64,000 nt of DNA, taken from contig CALJUX010000023.1 in NCBI GenBank assembly GCA_937978655.1, positions 76,389-140,388 on the forward strand, written 5' to 3'. Position 1 is the first letter of the stretch. Each line of letters starts with the position of its first letter. Under the pieces are notes generated by a model. It had not been told where the DNA came from, ran no database searches, and worked only from the letters and a program-made list of their open reading frames with translations. A program made the translations under genes and the position numbers. This document shows positions 60,669 to 64,000 of the stretch, piece after piece. The stretch is from an uncultured Chromatiaceae bacterium. GTDB lineage: Bacteria; Pseudomonadota; Gammaproteobacteria; Enterobacterales; Alteromonadaceae.

Positions 60669-62942
60669 ATGCCTGTTTTAAAATCCCCATTATTTTATTG
60701 TTTGCTGCTGCTCGGCAGCACTGCCGCTGAAGTGCTGGCTGCTGAGCCGCTGTCTATCCCACGCGTCACACCGGCGATTGTTGTTGATGCGGAGCTTAAT
60801 GAGCCGCAGTGGCAACAAGCGCTTGAAATGCCAATTATTTATGATACCAAGCCAGCAGAAAACACGCCGGCACCGGTCAAAACCATGGCGCGGGTGATGG
60901 AAGATGGTGAGTTTTTTTATATCAGCTTTGTGGCCGAAGATCCGGACCCAAGCCAAATCCGCGCTTATTATCGCGACCGCGATAAGATGTGGGATGACGA
61001 TAGCATCGGTATTAAACTCGACACCTACCACGACAGCAAACTGGCCTATCAGTTTTTCGTCAACGCTTTAGGCGTGCAGGGTGATGCCATTGAAAATGAG
61101 ATCACCAAAACCGAAAGCGACGCCTGGGATGGCATCTGGCAAAGCGCCGGTAAAATCACCGCGACCGGTTACCAGATTGAAGTGGCGATCCCGCTACGGT
61201 TATTAAATTTTAACGACCGGCTCGACTTGCAGCGCTGGAAGCTGGAATTACTGCGGTTTTATCCACGCGACGTGCGCCATCGTTTGTCCAGCAATAAAAT
61301 CGAACGCGAAGATCCGTGCTGGATTTGCCAGATGCAAACCGTCGAAGGCTTTCGCGGCGTGCAGCAAAGCAATCATTTTACCTTAGTGCCGTCTTTAGTA
61401 ATGGGCGTAGAACAACAGCGGGACGTGACACCAGAGGGCAACAGCGACTGGAAAAGCGACCGCAATATTGAACCCAGCCTCGATGTGAAATGGGGTATTA
61501 CGCCGGATATCAGCCTGAATGCCACGTTAAATCCGGATTTCTCCCAGATTGAAGCCGACGAAGCACAAGTGTCGATGAATGATACTTTTGCGCTGTTTTT
61601 CGACGAAAAACGGCCATTTTTCCTCGATAACGCTGACTATTTCAGCTCGCCACTGGATTTGGTGTATACCCGCAATGTGTCATCGCCGGACGCCGGTCTG
61701 AAGCTGACTGGCCGCGTTGATCAGCAGTCTTTTGCCGTGTTCGCCGCCAATGACAAAGACACCACTTTTATTATCCCCGGCAATATCAGCTCGGATTTGG
61801 GTTACATCAACGCCAAAAGTGATAACGCCGTGCTGCGTTATCGCTATGACCTGAACCCTAAACTGTCGCTCGGCTGGATCAGTACACTGCGCAGCAGCGA
61901 CGATTATCACAACTATGTGCATGGCCTCGACCTGAAATATCAGGCGACGGCGCAGGACAAAGTAGTCGCGCAGCTGCTGCACAGCGACAGTGCTTATCCA
62001 CAGCAGTTAGCGGCGCAGTTTGATGGTGAAGCCAAGTTGCGCCTCGGTGAAGATTTGTCTGGCGTCGGTCAGTATCTGGCGTATGAACACGAAAGCCGCA
62101 GCTTTGTCTGGTACAGCCGATACCTGGGTTACAGCGAAGGTTTCCGCGCCGACATGGGTTATATGCCACAAACCGACTGGAACAAATATGTGCATGGCGT
62201 TTCGTATCAGTGGTTTTCGGAGACGAATTGGTGGAACAACATCGAGCTGCGCGGTGACTGGGATATCAGTCATAGCCAGGCGGGTGAACTGCTGGAAAAA
62301 GAAGCCGAAGCCGAACTGATTGTGCACGGTCCGTTGCAGTCCGAACTGTCACTGATGCTGACTGAACGCGACCGCGTCGGCAGCCGCCGTGATGGCAATC
62401 GTCTGGTGGTTGATGCCAATAGCCAGCTCTTTACCGAGCAGACCATTGGCACTTATGCGCTGGTGCAGCCCTGGTCTGGTGTGTATATCGAGCTTGAGAC
62501 TGAATTTGGCGACAAGCTCGATTTTCGCAACAACCGTTTAGGCGATGGCCTGGAGGTAGCGCCGGAGATCCGCTGGAACGCCAATATGCATGCGCAAGTC
62601 GCGCTGCGTCATACCTACCGCACGCTGGATGCGGATGATGCCGAAGTGTTTACGGCGAACCTGACGGATTTACGCCTCAGTTATCAGTTCTCGGTGCGCA
62701 GTTTTGTCCGGCTGGCGCTGATTTATTCTGATATCCGGCAGAACCCGGTGAATAATCTCGGCCCTGTGACTGAGCAGTCAGAGGATTTAGGCATGCAGCT
62801 GTTGTACAGCTACAAACTGAATCCGCAGACGCTGTTTTTTGCCGGTTATAGCGACCATGCCTACAGCGACGACGAGATCCAGCAACTGACCCGCGATGAC
62901 CGCTCAGTATTCCTGAAATTCAGCTACGCCTGGATGTTGTAA
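60669..62942 (+). CDS. DUF5916 outer-membrane protein with CBM9-like N-terminal domain
   Basis: A 757-residue exported protein with a signal peptide of about 24 residues (ending EVLAAE). Residues of about 30-230 resemble a family-9 carbohydrate-binding-like domain (IVVDAELNEPQWQQA, ARVMEDGEFFYISFVAEDPDPSQI, DDDSIGIKLDTY). The rest is a DUF5916-type beta-rich region (LNPDFSQIEADEAQVSMNDTFALFFDEKRPFFLDN) ending in Phe-x-Tyr-Ala-Trp-Met-Leu, consistent with an outer-membrane barrel. Two cysteines occur in CWIC. The substrate is unknown. Confidence 0.82.
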   Translation: MPVLKSPLFYCLLLLGSTAAEVLAAEPLSIPRVTPAIVVDAELNEPQWQQALEMPIIYDTKPAENTPAPVKTMARVMEDGEFFYISFVAEDPDPSQIRAYYRDRDKMWDDDSIGIKLDTYHDSKLAYQFFVNALGVQGDAIENEITKTESDAWDGIWQSAGKITATGYQIEVAIPLRLLNFNDRLDLQRWKLELLRFYPRDVRHRLSSNKIEREDPCWICQMQTVEGFRGVQQSNHFTLVPSLVMGVEQQRDVTPEGNSDWKSDRNIEPSLDVKWGITPDISLNATLNPDFSQIEADEAQVSMNDTFALFFDEKRPFFLDNADYFSSPLDLVYTRNVSSPDAGLKLTGRVDQQSFAVFAANDKDTTFIIPGNISSDLGYINAKSDNAVLRYRYDLNPKLSLGWISTLRSSDDYHNYVHGLDLKYQATAQDKVVAQLLHSDSAYPQQLAAQFDGEAKLRLGEDLSGVGQYLAYEHESRSFVWYSRYLGYSEGFRADMGYMPQTDWNKYVHGVSYQWFSETNWWNNIELRGDWDISHSQAGELLEKEAEAELIVHGPLQSELSLMLTERDRVGSRRDGNRLVVDANSQLFTEQTIGTYALVQPWSGVYIELETEFGDKLDFRNNRLGDGLEVAPEIRWNANMHAQVALRHTYRTLDADDAEVFTANLTDLRLSYQFSVRSFVRLALIYSDIRQNPVNNLGPVTEQSEDLGMQLLYSYKLNPQTLFFAGYSDHAYSDDEIQQLTRDDRSVFLKFSYAWML

Positions 62943-62953
62943 TTCCCATCTGC

Positions 62954-62990
62954 GCGGCCAGTTTTTATTCACGCTGGCCGCTTTATTCGC
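62954..62990 (+). terminator. Terminator after the DUF5916 gene
   Basis: GCGGCCAG (62954-62961) and CTGGCCGC (62974-62981) form a perfect 8-bp stem with a 12-nt loop, then TTTATT. It starts 12 bp past the stop. Confidence 0.65.
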
Positions 62991-63200
62991 GCTAAAGTGT
63001 CGATTCTTTTTACAACCTGCTGTCAGCTTGATTGCCAAGTCTCTATAAATGCAAATAATAAATATTAGGAATATCTTATGCATGAGTGGCGCTCCACAGA
63101 TGACAACCTTCAGGTGATTTTGTCCGGCGCCTGAATTCCTGCGATGCCGGAAGTCCGTCGTTGTATCTGCCCCGGACCTGCTACAACGAAGGGGATCTTT

Positions 63201-63908
63201 ATGCTGAAGACTTCTGTTCTGTTGCGTCGCTGTATATTTTTTCTGAGTCTTTGTCTGATGGGCCTGCTGAGCTCACCGGTATCGGCGTATCCGACCGGTT
63301 GGGAGCTGCGGGCCACTATCACCGAAGTCGGCTTGTCTGATGTACCGCCAGAGTTTGTGCCCGGTGCCAGTATGCGGATTGTGATCCGGTTTGATCACAG
63401 CGTGACGCCATACCGCACCCGATATGGCCGGGGCACAGATCCATCGGCACCGCAGAACCCGCTGTACGGTGCCCGTTATGACTATACCTTGCCGCAGCTG
63501 CAGTTTGATTTATATGTCGGTGGTGACGGCGCCGAGTGCAATCCCTGCAGCCCCAATCTGGACCCGGCTTATAACCCGAACAATGGCTTTGCTATCTTAC
63601 GCGACAGTTTCATCGATCCAGCCAATGGCAGCAGTAGCGCTTTAGAAGGCATCACACTTGGCACCACCAACGCTGATGGTCTGTCCATGTCGGTGATCCT
63701 GCGCACGTCAGATCCGGCCAAACAGAATTTGTACAGCGGTGCGCAACTGCCGTTATTGCCGGACCAGCATCTGGCCGGATTGGAAACAAGGGTATTCCAG
63801 GCATGTGATAGCGGTGGTAACTGTGTGGTGGCACTCATTGATGAGATTAAAGTACCGGACTTTGGTGGCCAGTTTTTCTTATCGGCCCGTGATTGTTCAG
63901 CGCCAGAC
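63201..63908 (+). CDS. Secreted protein, unknown function, 3' end missing
   Basis: An open frame with no stop before the window ends. It starts MLKTSVLLRR after AAGGGGATCTTT; a signal peptide of about 30 residues ends PVSA before YPTGWELRATITEV. The mature part is acidic, with CNPC near residue 115, and looks beta-rich; no family recognised. Real coding sequence can be trusted only to about 63908 (236 codons), because the following bases are sequencing adapter. The rest of the gene must lie on another contig. Confidence 0.7.
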
Positions 63909-64000
63909 AGATCGGAAGAGCGTCGTGTAGGGATAGAGAGTAGTGCCCCGCGGTCGCTGCTTCGTCACATGAAAAAATATCGACTAGAAGAGCTAGGTCA
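63909..64000. other. Illumina adapter read-through, not genomic
   Basis: From 63909 the sequence reads AGATCGGAAGAGCGTCGTG and continues for 25 exact bases of the TruSeq universal adapter complement. The next 33 bases still match the adapter at about two thirds of positions without gaps, and then a run of A appears, as expected after the end of an adapter. This tail should be trimmed and nothing in it annotated. Confidence 0.97.

Noticed and set aside
1..64000. CRISPR arrays, tRNA or rRNA genes, prophage, toxin-antitoxin or restriction systems
   Set aside because: Looked for on both strands by eye; no repeat-spacer array, cloverleaf, rRNA or typical defence protein was found. A covariance-model scan would be needed to exclude small RNAs.

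Overview
The window is a dense stretch of gammaproteobacterial chromosome. Several gene groups point to an Alteromonadales-like marine or freshwater lineage close to Rheinheimera, Alishewanella or Arsukibacterium: the complete Na+-NQR operon followed by nqrM, FabV-type enoyl-ACP reductase, the dksA-gluQ, pcnB-folK-panB-panC and ampG/yajG/bolA neighbourhoods, a DUF3545 gene, a DUF6776-like protein and CadC-like regulators with beta-propeller sensor domains. The genus is inferred from gene content and protein resemblance only.

Layout. 1-7200: minus-strand dksA-gluQ, pcnB-folK and panB-panC (RNA metabolism, tRNA modification, folate and pantothenate synthesis), then plus-strand TauE/SafE exporter and pepB. 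7200-16700: hrpB, mrcB (PBP1b), then two CadC-like membrane regulators that flank a tiny secreted-peptide gene. 16700-22500: minus-strand ClC channel, hemJ, pyrB and hemL, then plus-strand DUF6776-like protein and erpA. 22500-30000: small XRE regulator, ampG, ppiA, yajG, rlmG, alkB-like gene, bolA and fabV. 30000-38100: nqrABCDEF, nqrM and an M17 peptidase. 38200-47200: a signalling block with a hybrid kinase, HIT protein, HDOD protein, rdgC, and a divergent kinase / receiver / CheC-like / diguanylate cyclase set. 47200-52800: threonine operon with a leader-peptide attenuator, then ung. 52800-53450: an inverted-repeat, MITE-like element. 53400-60500: DUF3545, pgi, tal, receiver-TPR protein, yaaA and gsk. 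60500-63900: a DUF5916 outer-membrane protein and a truncated secreted protein.

Most of the window is housekeeping, and I see no phage, CRISPR array, toxin-antitoxin pair, tRNA, rRNA or intact insertion sequence. The observations most worth a second look are: a probable AUU start codon for pcnB, with a Shine-Dalgarno sequence exactly placed for it; an unannotated threonine leader peptide and attenuator; a roughly 385-bp element with 45-bp terminal inverted repeats; a base-composition break inside the first CadC-like regulator; and a kinase/receiver/CheC/GGDEF signalling module.

The last 92 bases are not genomic. They match Illumina adapter read-through, so the final gene is cut off by a contig-end artefact.
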